In this document: positions 16,318 to 24,763 of the stretch, piece after piece | How the letters are laid out: each line of letters begins with the position of its first letter | Numbering within the stretch: position 1 is the first letter of the stretch | From: an uncultured Bacteroidota bacterium | GTDB taxonomy: Bacteria; Bacteroidota; Bacteroidia; Chitinophagales; Chitinophagaceae | Length of the DNA: 64,000 bases | Direction: 5' to 3' | Assembly (NCBI GenBank): GCA_903906365.1 | Contig: CAIVKC010000024.1 | Coordinates: 122,008-186,007 of the forward strand | Program-made: the position numbers and the translations under genes | The notes under the pieces: model-generated | What the model saw: the letters and a program-made list of their open reading frames with translations, nothing else | What the model was told of the DNA's origin: nothing | Databases searched by the model: none

Positions 16318-17298
16318 ATGTTTACATTGACTCCAGACAACATTTTCAATATCCAAGACGACCAGTTTGGCAATCTGGCCATGGATGTTTTCCATTTTCA
16401 ATATGAGAATAATCCCCTCTACAGGCGTTATGCCGATCTGTTGGGCAGGGATCCCTCTTTTGTTACAGAGATCGGACGCATTCCCTTTCTGCCCATCGGC
16501 TTTTTCAAGACCCATGACATACAGACCACCAGTTTTGAACCGGAAGTGGTTTTTGAAAGCAGCGGCACCACCCGGACTGGCAACAGCCATCACCTGGTAA
16601 AATCCGCTGAACTTTACCGAAATGATTTTCTGAAGGGTTTTGACAAGTTTTACGGGGAGGTTAACCAATGGTGCATTATAGGTCTGCTGCCCAGCTACCT
16701 GGAACGGTCCTCTTCCTCCCTGGTGGCCATGGTAGACGAACTGATCCGGCTTAGCGGACACCCGAGAAGCGGTTTTTACCTATATGAATATGAAAAGCTC
16801 CACGATCTGCTGCTTACCCTGGAAAAGCAGGGGCAAAAAACGCTGCTGATCGGAGTTACTTTTGCCCTGCTTGATTTTGCCGAAAGATTTCCCATGCAGC
16901 TCAACCATACCATCGTCATGGAAACCGGAGGCATGAAAGGGAGACGTAAGGAGCTGACCAGAAAAGAGTTGCATGATATTCTCCAAAGCCGCCTGGGTCT
17001 TTCAGCCATTCACTCCGAATACGGTATGACCGAAATGATGTCACAGGCCTATTCATCCGGAGGCGGGATTTTCAGGTGCGTTCCCTGGATGCGTGTCCTG
17101 GTTCGAAACGAGGACGATCCCCTTGAAATCCTGCAGAAGGGCAGCGGTATTATCAATGTAATTGACCTGGGCAACCTGTATTCCTGCGCCTTCATTGCCA
17201 CAGAAGACGCCGGTTACCTCCATGAGAACGGGAGTTTTGAGGTTTCCGGCAGGATTGATAACAGTGACATCCGCGGATGCAGCCTACTGGTAATGTGA
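16318..17298 (+). CDS. LuxE/PaaK-family acyl-protein synthetase-like protein
   Basis: A 326-residue member of the ANL-like LuxE group, which activates or binds fatty acids. The phosphate-binding loop FESSGTTRTG is at about residues 79-88, a second conserved block SEYGMTEMMSQAY at about 231-243, and DLGN near 283 fits the adenylate-binding Asp. The protein is complete for this family (320-370 residues). No luxC-like acyl reductase or acyltransferase partner is near; it stands alone and its 3' end overlaps the convergent oxidoreductase by 15 bp. Its acyl substrate and acceptor are therefore unknown. Related stand-alone genes may act in lipid or cell-surface acylation. Confidence 0.82.
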   Translation: MFTLTPDNIFNIQDDQFGNLAMDVFHFQYENNPLYRRYADLLGRDPSFVTEIGRIPFLPIGFFKTHDIQTTSFEPEVVFESSGTTRTGNSHHLVKSAELYRNDFLKGFDKFYGEVNQWCIIGLLPSYLERSSSSLVAMVDELIRLSGHPRSGFYLYEYEKLHDLLLTLEKQGQKTLLIGVTFALLDFAERFPMQLNHTIVMETGGMKGRRKELTRKELHDILQSRLGLSAIHSEYGMTEMMSQAYSSGGGIFRCVPWMRVLVRNEDDPLEILQKGSGIINVIDLGNLYSCAFIATEDAGYLHENGSFEVSGRIDNSDIRGCSLLVM

Positions 17299-18360
17299 GG
17301 GGATATAGCCTGAGCAGTCCACCGTACGTTTTTGCCGGTTACTTTCCAGGGCCAGTTCTATGGTTCGGATGGTATTGTATCCATGTTCGGGTTTCTCCCT
17401 GAGTTCGGCGCCATGGACCAGGGTTTCGTATAAATGCTGGTAATACATCCCAAAACTTCCCGGCAGGGAAGGATATTTTTCTTTGATGATCTTACCATTG
17501 ATCTCCGTATGCAGCAGGCCCCACTGTTCCTCAGGTTCTTCACCCCAGTGGGCAATGTTGGGAAGGATTCCCGCCTTCAGCAGCACTTCCTGGGGTTCTT
17601 CCCCCATTTTGATATAGGAACCGAGGGTACCATGAATCATATATCGGGGGCCGGGTTCGCGGACAAGCATTCCGGATTCCAAAATAACCTTGGTAAATCC
17701 ATAATCCAGCCGGAGGTCAAAATAATCGTCGATGCGGGAATGCGGGCGCTGCAGTCTTATATCGGCTGTAATGGTTTTAGGGAAACCGAACAGCACGAGC
17801 GCCTGGTCGATCAGGTGCGCGCCCAGGTCATAGAGAATGCCACTGCCTGGTTTGTTTTCCTCTCTCCAGGCCCCGGGCTTTGGTCCGGGCCTGTATCGGT
17901 CATAATGGCCTTCAAACTCCACGATGTCACCCAGCAGGTTTTCTGCCAGTATTTTTCTAACAGTCAAAAAATCGCACACATAGCGGCGGTTCTGAAATAC
18001 TGAAAGGACCCTGTTGGTTTGTTTGGACAGTTCAATGAGGTGGAGTGCCTCCGCGCTGTTTATGGTAAAGGGTTTTTCCAGTACCACATGCTTACCGGCA
18101 AGCATGGCCTTACTGGCATAGTCCACATGGGTATCATTGGGGGTGGTGATTACGATGAGATCAATTACGGGGTCAGCAATAAGTTCTTCAATGGTTCTTA
18201 CCACCTGCACCTGTGGATACTTTTCCCTGGAGTACTCATGATGCCTTTCCAGCACGCTGATCAGCTGGTATTCTTTCATGGTAGTCAGAAAAGGGGCATG
18301 CATTACCTGAGCTGCCACTCCAAAACCGGCCAGTCCAACTTTGATGGATGTATCATTCAT
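17284..18360 (-). CDS. Gfo/Idh/MocA-family NAD(P)-dependent oxidoreductase
   Basis: A 358-residue cytoplasmic sugar or polyol dehydrogenase-like enzyme. The N-terminal Rossmann domain (about 5-125) has the nucleotide loop GLAGFGVAAQVMHAP and the family motif VLEKPF near residue 93. The C-terminal alpha/beta domain (about 130-345) carries GILYDLGAHLIDQAL with the catalytic Asp-x3-His. Length and motifs are typical. The substrate cannot be read from the sequence. It is monocistronic and convergent with the LuxE-like gene, with a 15-bp overlap of the coding ends. Confidence 0.94.
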   Translation of the reverse strand: MNDTSIKVGLAGFGVAAQVMHAPFLTTMKEYQLISVLERHHEYSREKYPQVQVVRTIEELIADPVIDLIVITTPNDTHVDYASKAMLAGKHVVLEKPFTINSAEALHLIELSKQTNRVLSVFQNRRYVCDFLTVRKILAENLLGDIVEFEGHYDRYRPGPKPGAWREENKPGSGILYDLGAHLIDQALVLFGFPKTITADIRLQRPHSRIDDYFDLRLDYGFTKVILESGMLVREPGPRYMIHGTLGSYIKMGEEPQEVLLKAGILPNIAHWGEEPEEQWGLLHTEINGKIIKEKYPSLPGSFGMYYQHLYETLVHGAELREKPEHGYNTIRTIELALESNRQKRTVDCSGYIPSHYQ

Positions 18361-18498
18361 AACGCAAAATAAAAAATCCCTTGCTCAATGGATTAAAAAG
18401 TTTTCAGGCGCCCGCCCGGAAATTATCAGACAGGAGGTTCTTCGGGCTGTAGTTTACAAAGATTCGGCAATTTGTTTTATCTGGACAAGAATGGGATT

Positions 18499-18909
18499 TC
18501 AGCCCTGTCCTTCATTATAGGCCTCCCGGTATCTTTTTTCCCCCTCGGCCACCTGGTTATAATCGCCCTGGGTAACGGTAAGCAGCGTCTGATCATTGTC
18601 CTGCAGTAATTGGTAGGTCACCGTCAGGTAATTTTCGGGTACGTCCTCCATGCCCGAATGGGGGTCAATGACCGTATAGGAAAGGAAACGCCCCGGTTCG
18701 ATGCGGGTGATGATTCCTTTTACGAAAACCATTTCCCTGCCTTCGTGGCTGCCTTTCCACAGCAGGGGGCTGCCCGGTTTCCAGTCCGAAACCGTTTCGC
18801 AGCCGAACATATATTTCCTGGTCTGATCCGGGCTGGTCAGGACAGTCCATAGCCGGGATGCCGGAGCGTTTACCCGGATGGTATTTACAATTTCAAGTGG
18901 AGTTTGCAT
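18499..18909 (-). CDS. SRPBCC (AHSA1-like) domain protein
   Basis: A 136-residue single-domain START/Bet v1-fold protein. I start it at the ATG at 18909, since the longer frame adds 21 residues not seen in the fold and the conserved beta-1 strand (IVNTIRVNAP) begins just after. The family pattern IxVNAPxxxLWxVLTxPDQTRKYMFG is clear. These proteins bind hydrophobic ligands or act as Hsp90 activator-like domains; the ligand here is unknown. It is downstream of the secreted hydrolase gene with a 330-bp gap and is probably transcribed alone. Confidence 0.88.
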   Translation of the reverse strand: MQTPLEIVNTIRVNAPASRLWTVLTSPDQTRKYMFGCETVSDWKPGSPLLWKGSHEGREMVFVKGIITRIEPGRFLSYTVIDPHSGMEDVPENYLTVTYQLLQDNDQTLLTVTQGDYNQVAEGEKRYREAYNEGQG

Positions 18910-19240
18910 GGTTTGAATGTGTTTGGAGCCAAGGCTCCGGGTTATGGAAGACCCAGATTCGTTTATAATCAAAATGGGTTCTTTTTATAATAAAATCAAA
19001 ATCAATGAAGTGGGCATCCCCCTTAATTCCGCTTCAGACTGGCCAGGCCTTCCGCCCACTTTTTTAACCAGCATCACAGCAGGAAGCATTCGCCTGAGCC
19101 GGTACCCAAAGTTGTTTTCTTATAAATGCCAGGTTTTCAAAAACTCCTCCTGATTTCTATAATGTATACCGAAGACCAGGAATAATTTTTCTTTTGGCCC
19201 ATGGCACCGGATGCCAGCCTTCTTTTTTACCGGAACCAGA
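18910..19240. other. Intergenic region, nothing recognised
   Basis: 331 bp between the secreted hydrolase and the SRPBCC gene, both on the minus strand. Stop codons occur in all frames, and I see no hairpin with a T-run and no tRNA-like fold. It probably contains the SRPBCC promoter. Confidence 0.6.
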
Positions 19241-20221
19241 TTATTCCAATTTTCGGTAATAAGCCCTGTTTTGTTCAAAAAGCCAGAAACCCGCAGTTTT
19301 CCCCGCCTGGTTTTTAATAAAGTGGACATCTATAGCCATATGCTCATTTATAAAAAAAATATTGCCTGCCCCCATTTTCAGGGGGAAGACCCCATGCGGG
19401 GTTTTAACCATCAGGGAATCATGGCGCAGTGATATATTTACTGAATCACCAAAACTTCCCAGATAGTTTCCCTCCAGAGGCCTCAGATCGCGGGGATTTA
19501 CAGGGACCTGCCTGTACCTGAATAAGGTTTTGGAAAGCAGCCATTGGTAAATACTGTCGTTATTATAAGTTCTTTCCCAGCTGTTGTGATTGGCATCCGG
19601 GTAAACCGTAAAATAAACTGATGCATTAAAAGGTTTCACGGCATTGACCATTTGCTGATCCATTTCGACAGGCACCGAATTATCCAGGGCTCCGTGAAAG
19701 CACCATATAGGCGTATTGCGAAGCTTCCATGCCTCGCTTGTATCCCCGCCGCCGCAAATGGGAATGATGGCTGCAAATTCCTCGGGGTGTTTCATGGCCA
19801 GGGTCCATGTGCCAAACCCTCCCATACTCAGCCCCGTCAGGTAAATGCGTTCCGGGTCCGCACGGTAATTATTTTTGACATATTGCAGCAACAGATAGAG
19901 GTTTTCCGGTTCCCAGCCAACTGGGGCCGGGGCCTGCGGCGACACAATAATAAAAGGCAGTTTCCTGCCCGATGCCACCAGCATGGGGGGACCATGTGTT
20001 TTCACCTTTTCCAGATCACTGCCGCTCTCCCCACTTCCATGCAGGAATAGCAACAGGGGCCATCTCTTGAGGGTATCCTGGTTATAACCTTCGGGCAGGG
20101 ACAGCAGAAAATCCGTTTCCCGGATAAATTTCCGGGCCGTTTGCTGGGCCCTGGCGGGAGACTGGGACAGAAACAGGATAAAAAACAGGGCCAGGGCTGG
20201 GAGGTGGGCTGACTTTTTCAT
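19241..20221 (-). CDS. Secreted alpha/beta hydrolase (PHB-depolymerase/esterase-like)
   Basis: A 326-residue exported serine hydrolase. A signal peptide (about 1-25, ending SPARAQ) precedes the fold. The oxyanion segment LFLHGSGE is near residue 60, the nucleophile elbow GLSMGG near 150, a likely Asp in HGALDNSVP near 200 and the His in ANHNSWERTY near 235. The C-terminal 70 residues form an extra beta-rich region (FRYRQVPVNPRD onward) beyond the hydrolase core. The arrangement resembles the prolyl-oligopeptidase-like or phospholipase/carboxylesterase group found in polysaccharide-degrading Bacteroidota. The natural ester substrate is not evident. Confidence 0.88.
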   Translation of the reverse strand: MKKSAHLPALALFFILFLSQSPARAQQTARKFIRETDFLLSLPEGYNQDTLKRWPLLLFLHGSGESGSDLEKVKTHGPPMLVASGRKLPFIIVSPQAPAPVGWEPENLYLLLQYVKNNYRADPERIYLTGLSMGGFGTWTLAMKHPEEFAAIIPICGGGDTSEAWKLRNTPIWCFHGALDNSVPVEMDQQMVNAVKPFNASVYFTVYPDANHNSWERTYNNDSIYQWLLSKTLFRYRQVPVNPRDLRPLEGNYLGSFGDSVNISLRHDSLMVKTPHGVFPLKMGAGNIFFINEHMAIDVHFIKNQAGKTAGFWLFEQNRAYYRKLE

Positions 20222-20371
20222 ACAGAGTTGGTAAAATGGACTGAAAAGATAAGGAATGCAGGCAAGATATGGGGGAAACCCGGAAAATTTATCCCTCCGG
20301 GACCCCTTTAAAAACCCTTAGCCCGCAGCAACGGATGTTGACAGGTGGCGGTACCAATAAGGCGGGTCCCC

Positions 20372-23300
20372 ATGACCAGGAATAGCTTTCTTTTTTGGTA
20401 TATTACGTGGCTATTAGGAACGTTATTTCCCATGTGGATTGCCAAAATACCAGGCCTGATTGTCTGCATGGTTGTAGCCATGGTTCCCTGCTTTGCCCAA
20501 TTGCAAAGCGGTCCGGCTAACCTGTCCCCCAATTTCTGTGGCGTAAAGGCCTCTTTTTCACCAGGCCATGATTCGGTGGTCTCTGGCAGTTTTCAGGTTC
20601 ATTTCACCAGTACCAGCCTGCATGCCACTTCTTTTTCCTGGTTTATCAACGGTGCCCTGGCTTCCAACAATAGTGACCTGCAGTGGGCAAACAACATACC
20701 CGGTCTCTATGAATTCAAACTGGTCGCTTCCAACGGGTCCTGTTGGGATACGGCAGTTTGCTATTATTTTTATCCGGGCAGCTATCCCGGGGACCGCCAT
20801 AACCTGAGGGGATATTACGGGCCACCCGCCATTGATGACAATGCAACCTGTCTGCTTAGTACTAGCGGCGGCGGGTACCTGATGGGTGGATATGTCAACA
20901 GCGGATCCTCCTACACAACCAATGCAGATAACGGTTACCTTATCAAGACCGATGAATCCGGATGCATACAATGGTCAAGGATCATTCAATCCCAGGGGGA
21001 CGGAAAAATCAGGACCATGACCGAACTCCAGGACCAGGGATTTGCCCTGCTGGGTTATAGTGACCTTAGCCAGTATCTGCTTCGGCTGGATGCCCGCGGA
21101 AATCAACTCTGGGCCAAAAACTATTCCATCCAGGGCATGCCCTTCGGCTTTACCCGCATTCGCCAGTCTCCGGACGGTGGTTTTGTCATGGCTGGCCCTG
21201 AATACGGGCTTATGGGCCTTACCACGGGCATGGTTGTCCTGCGAACCGATGGTTTTGGCAATATCCGTTGGAGCCGTTTTTATGCCAAATCCAGTGCCAT
21301 GGGCACATCCTATTCACCCAACGATATTTTGCTTAAGGGCAATGATATTTATATTACCGGTCAGGTGGATCAGGCAGAAGGAACCATCAGCCATACCATA
21401 CAGCAGGCCTCCGGTATTATCCTAAAAATCAATGATGCCACCGGCCAGACCCTATGGACCCAAAAATATGAACAGCAGGGGGTAGCCCTGTATCCCACCG
21501 ATCTCCATTGGTATGGAAGCCGCATCCTGATGAATGCTGCGGAGGGCAATCCGGGAATTGAAAACCCCAACAATATCTACAGTTTGCTGGATACGGCAGG
21601 CCGGATGCTTCAAACCTATACGCTCTCCACCCCCTCGCTGAAATTTTACCCCGGTTCCCAGGTTATCCCCCAATCCAACGGGGACCTTTATTTCCTGAAT
21701 GCGGGCTTTGAAATACTTAACCAGCAGCCATATATAGCCAATCACACGCTGTTTATAAAGATTGATTCTTCCGGTTTGGTAAAATGGGCCAAAGAATACG
21801 GCCATTATTCGGGGGGAGGCATACAGTATCCGGCCCTTGGACCAGAGGGAACCTTCGCCGGACTGGGTTCCGAGCTGGGAACCACCATTGCGTTTGGAAG
21901 TTCAAATTCCTATAAATTCCTGTTTCAAAAAATGGACTCCACCGGCCGGGATCCGGCGGGAAGTACCTGTAATTTTTCGTCCATCCCTGTCCGGGTGACC
22001 CCCGTTACAGCCACCCCCCTGACCTTCTCATGGACAACCGATTCAGTGATTTCCATCAAGCACTACGATACGCTCTATGTCCTGAGATCAGCCTATCCCC
22101 AGGTGCGCTATACCTGCCCCAGGGAATTTATCGATTCCTGCGCATTTATGAAATTATCCGGAGCGGCTTCTGTGTGCAATCTTGGCCAGAGCTATACCTA
22201 CCTGGTTCATCGCAATTACGGCTGTAAGGAAATCCTGCAATGGTCGGTTTCCCCGGGGACCATCATCCTGGAGCAATCAGATACTGCCATCACGGTGAAG
22301 TTTCCTTCCTTTGGAAACTATACCATTGCCGCTATCCTGCCTTATGCCTGCTCACCGGTCAAAGATTCTGTATTGGTAAATGCTTCCTCTTCCGGTGGAC
22401 TGCTGAATCTTGGGCCCGATACCAGCCTTTGCCCGGGCCAGGCGATCACCCTGCATGCAGGAAACCGGTTCCTTCAATACCGGTGGAACGATGGCAGCAC
22501 AGATTCCACGTTAAGGGTAAATGCGGCAGGCCTGTATTGGGTCAGCGTAGTGGATTCTTGCAACAATGTGATTGCCGATACCGTGCACATTGTCACCGGC
22601 CATGGAGTTGCGCTCAACCTGGCATCCCAGCAGGTCATCTGCCAGGGAGATTCCATCCGCCTGGCGGCCCCGGAAGGCATGATTGGGTACAGATGGCAGC
22701 CTGATTATAATATAGACAACGATACCGCCCAGACTGTAATCATTCGTCCCCACAGGGATACAACCTATTTCCTGACGGTGCAGGGTCCTGCCGGTTGCCT
22801 GTCTACAGACAGCATCCGGGTTGAAGTGCTTGCTGCGCCTTCTATTTACCTGGGTCAGGATACCAGCCTATGCAGCGGAGACAGTATCATGCTGCACGCA
22901 GGCCCCGGATTTTCATCCTATCAGTGGAACAATGGTCTCCAATCCAGCGATATCACCGTTTCCCGGGCAGGAGTATATGTGGTGGTGGCCACCACCACCC
23001 AGGGATGCCGGGTCGCAGATACCCTGCGGGTGCGAAGCCTATTTGAAATTCCGCAGGTTCATCTGGATCAGGATAGCATTCTTTGTGCCGGTTCTGAAAG
23101 GATCCTGGATGCGGGCAATTTCAGCAGCTATTTATGGAATACCGGCAGTTTTATGCAAACCCTTGTGGTGCGGGATACGGGCTACTATCGTGTGGCGGTT
23201 ACCGACCAACATCACTGCATAGGTTACGATTCCGTGCATATCAGTTCCCTGAGGCCCCCTCCCGCCCGTTTTTTGCCTGCAGATACGGCTGTATGTATTT

Positions 23301-23749
23301 ACAGCGACCTTGTCATAACCCCATTGATGACCTTCGAACAGTATGGGTGGAATGACGGCCAGACTACACCTGCTATCCGGGTCAGTCAGCCGGGGACTTA
23401 CTGGCTGGATGCAACAGATTTGAACCATTGCACCGGACGTGATAGCATCGTCATATCCGTCCGCCAATGCCTGAGCGGATTTTACGCCCCGGATGCCTTC
23501 AGCCCCAATGCAGATGGCCGCAATGATGTATTCAGACCCATACTGCTGGGCAGGGTGGAATCTTATGAATTCAACATCTACAACCGTTACGGCCAGTTGG
23601 TCTTCCATAGCAACCAGGCGGGCCATGGCTGGGATGGCAATATGGGTGGTAAACCAGCAGGGGCAGGGGCTTATGTATGGAAGTGCACATACCAGTTTCA
23701 GGGGGATCCAACAACTACCCGCCAGGGCACGGTGTTGTTGCTCCGGTAG
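20372..23749 (+). CDS. Large type IX secretion cargo with Ig-like repeats and type B sorting domain
   Basis: About 1,125 residues, exported by Sec and then by the type IX system. The start is uncertain: GTG at 20345, ATG at 20372 (AAGGCGGG six bases upstream, chosen) or ATG at 20432, which gives the neatest signal peptide (ending PCFAQ). A PKD-like domain comes first (about 60-140). A propeller-like region follows (about 160-550) with repeats such as GGGYLMGG and DGGFVMAG followed by a TDG/KTD-x-W unit. Then come five Ig-like units of about 80 residues, each starting near L-G-x-D-T-x-LC-x-G and containing Y-x-W-N-x-G. The gliding-motility C-terminal domain begins at FYAPDAFSPNADGRNDVF. It is probably a surface adhesin or sensor. 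Confidence 0.9.
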   Translation: MTRNSFLFWYITWLLGTLFPMWIAKIPGLIVCMVVAMVPCFAQLQSGPANLSPNFCGVKASFSPGHDSVVSGSFQVHFTSTSLHATSFSWFINGALASNNSDLQWANNIPGLYEFKLVASNGSCWDTAVCYYFYPGSYPGDRHNLRGYYGPPAIDDNATCLLSTSGGGYLMGGYVNSGSSYTTNADNGYLIKTDESGCIQWSRIIQSQGDGKIRTMTELQDQGFALLGYSDLSQYLLRLDARGNQLWAKNYSIQGMPFGFTRIRQSPDGGFVMAGPEYGLMGLTTGMVVLRTDGFGNIRWSRFYAKSSAMGTSYSPNDILLKGNDIYITGQVDQAEGTISHTIQQASGIILKINDATGQTLWTQKYEQQGVALYPTDLHWYGSRILMNAAEGNPGIENPNNIYSLLDTAGRMLQTYTLSTPSLKFYPGSQVIPQSNGDLYFLNAGFEILNQQPYIANHTLFIKIDSSGLVKWAKEYGHYSGGGIQYPALGPEGTFAGLGSELGTTIAFGSSNSYKFLFQKMDSTGRDPAGSTCNFSSIPVRVTPVTATPLTFSWTTDSVISIKHYDTLYVLRSAYPQVRYTCPREFIDSCAFMKLSGAASVCNLGQSYTYLVHRNYGCKEILQWSVSPGTIILEQSDTAITVKFPSFGNYTIAAILPYACSPVKDSVLVNASSSGGLLNLGPDTSLCPGQAITLHAGNRFLQYRWNDGSTDSTLRVNAAGLYWVSVVDSCNNVIADTVHIVTGHGVALNLASQQVICQGDSIRLAAPEGMIGYRWQPDYNIDNDTAQTVIIRPHRDTTYFLTVQGPAGCLSTDSIRVEVLAAPSIYLGQDTSLCSGDSIMLHAGPGFSSYQWNNGLQSSDITVSRAGVYVVVATTTQGCRVADTLRVRSLFEIPQVHLDQDSILCAGSERILDAGNFSSYLWNTGSFMQTLVVRDTGYYRVAVTDQHHCIGYDSVHISSLRPPPARFLPADTAVCIYSDLVITPLMTFEQYGWNDGQTTPAIRVSQPGTYWLDATDLNHCTGRDSIVISVRQCLSGFYAPDAFSPNADGRNDVFRPILLGRVESYEFNIYNRYGQLVFHSNQAGHGWDGNMGGKPAGAGAYVWKCTYQFQGDPTTTRQGTVLLLR
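22401..23460 (+). repeat. Five tandem Ig-like repeat units within the type IX cargo gene
   Basis: The protein repeats begin near coordinates 22401, 22610, 22845, 23055 and 23260. Units 1 and 3 are closest (LGPDTSLCPG and LGQDTSLCSG, both followed by LHAG and a Y-x-W-N core). Units 2, 4 and 5 are more diverged. This is protein-level repetition, with only short DNA identity. Confidence 0.7.
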
Positions 23750-23867
23750 TCCCTTTCCATATGGGGACAGGGGCTTTGCCTGCCCCAATACATTCCATAT
23801 AAATCACTCCGTCAGGCCCTTCCTGATCGGAGACCTGTAAGCGTCCATTGCTGTTATTACCTTCACT

Positions 23868-24572
23868 TTATTGGAGGAATTTGTCAGGGTTGGGTATGAA
23901 ATTGAGAAAAGCGCCCAGTTTGGCCTTGTATTTTTTTTTGTCCAGTTTATAATAAAAAGCCCCTTTTTTCGAATTGACCTTGTCTTTTTCCTTTTGTTTC
24001 ACCAGCAGCCCGGTAGACAGGATCTTCCTGCTGAAATTCCGGTTGTCAAAGGTTGTATCATATACTCCTTCATAAAGGCTCTGGAGCTGTGGAATGGTAA
24101 ATTTGGGAGGTAGCAGTTCAAAGAGTATGGGATGGAGGGCGGCTTTATATCGCAGTTTTTGCTGGGCCAGGGCAAGCATGTCCTCGTGATCAAAAATGAG
24201 CCTGGGTTTATCCTTTAGCAGGAACCATTCCGCATGGTATTCATCGTTGATCTGTTTTTCGTATTGATGGATATCAATGAGGGCAAAATACACCACCGAC
24301 AGGGTCCGTTCGACGGGATCCCGGTGCGGATCCCCAAAGGTCTTTAGTTGTTCCAGGTAAACACCTTCCAGGCCGGTGAGCTGCTTGAGGATGCGGTCGG
24401 CGGCCTGCTCCAGGCTTTCATCCTGCTGGAGAAAACCTCCCATCAGGCTCCATTTGCCTTTTTCAGGTTTAAGGGCCCTTTGAACCAGCAGGAGTTTGAT
24501 GTCATTGCCATCAAAACCAAATATGATACAGTCAATGGCAGTAAGGATATGAGTCTGTCCTGAATAACGCAT
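23868..24572 (-). CDS. araR: Nudix-domain arabinose repressor (AraR/NrtR type)
   Basis: A 234-residue regulator: Nudix fold (about 8-140) plus winged helix (about 155-225, FTIPQLQSLYEGVYD...NFSRKIL). The Nudix box keeps the leading G-x5-E but its catalytic block REUxEE is replaced (Arg kept, glutamates changed to Ile, Gln and Leu), so it should not hydrolyse nucleotides. That is the hallmark of ligand-sensing NrtR/AraR proteins; AraR of Bacteroides thetaiotaomicron, which controls araBAD-type genes, is built this way. It lies last in the minus-strand arabinose gene row. The start at 24572 is chosen over an upstream frame to 24620 because MRYSGQTHIL begins the fold. Confidence 0.85.
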   Translation of the reverse strand: MRYSGQTHILTAIDCIIFGFDGNDIKLLLVQRALKPEKGKWSLMGGFLQQDESLEQAADRILKQLTGLEGVYLEQLKTFGDPHRDPVERTLSVVYFALIDIHQYEKQINDEYHAEWFLLKDKPRLIFDHEDMLALAQQKLRYKAALHPILFELLPPKFTIPQLQSLYEGVYDTTFDNRNFSRKILSTGLLVKQKEKDKVNSKKGAFYYKLDKKKYKAKLGAFLNFIPNPDKFLQ

Positions 24573-24717
24573 ACGGTTTTTTAGATTAGAGCCCTTAATT
24601 CTGTCTCTGCTGGTTTGCAATGACGGGTTGCCCAGCGGGATACGGGATTATTTGCAAAACCGGGTAACACAACTTGTTTTTTGCCGGGTCGGAAATGGGG
24701 AATTTGGCAACAGGTAA

Positions 24718-24753
24718 TAGGCCACGGACCCCTATTAAAGGGACCGTGGCCTA
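24718..24753. terminator. Strong hairpin between the symporter and araR
   Basis: Arms TAGGCCACGG-A-CCC and GGG-A-CCGTGGCCTA form a 13-bp stem with one A-A mismatch and a short loop. No clean T-run follows on the minus strand. It is therefore a partial terminator, or an RNA stabiliser that may lower araR expression relative to the genes upstream. Confidence 0.55.
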
Positions 24754-24763
24754 AATCAGATGG

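Noticed and set aside
23132..23788. 218-codon minus-strand frame opposite the type IX cargo gene
   Set aside because: Antisense to the sorting domain, which is unmistakable on the plus strand.
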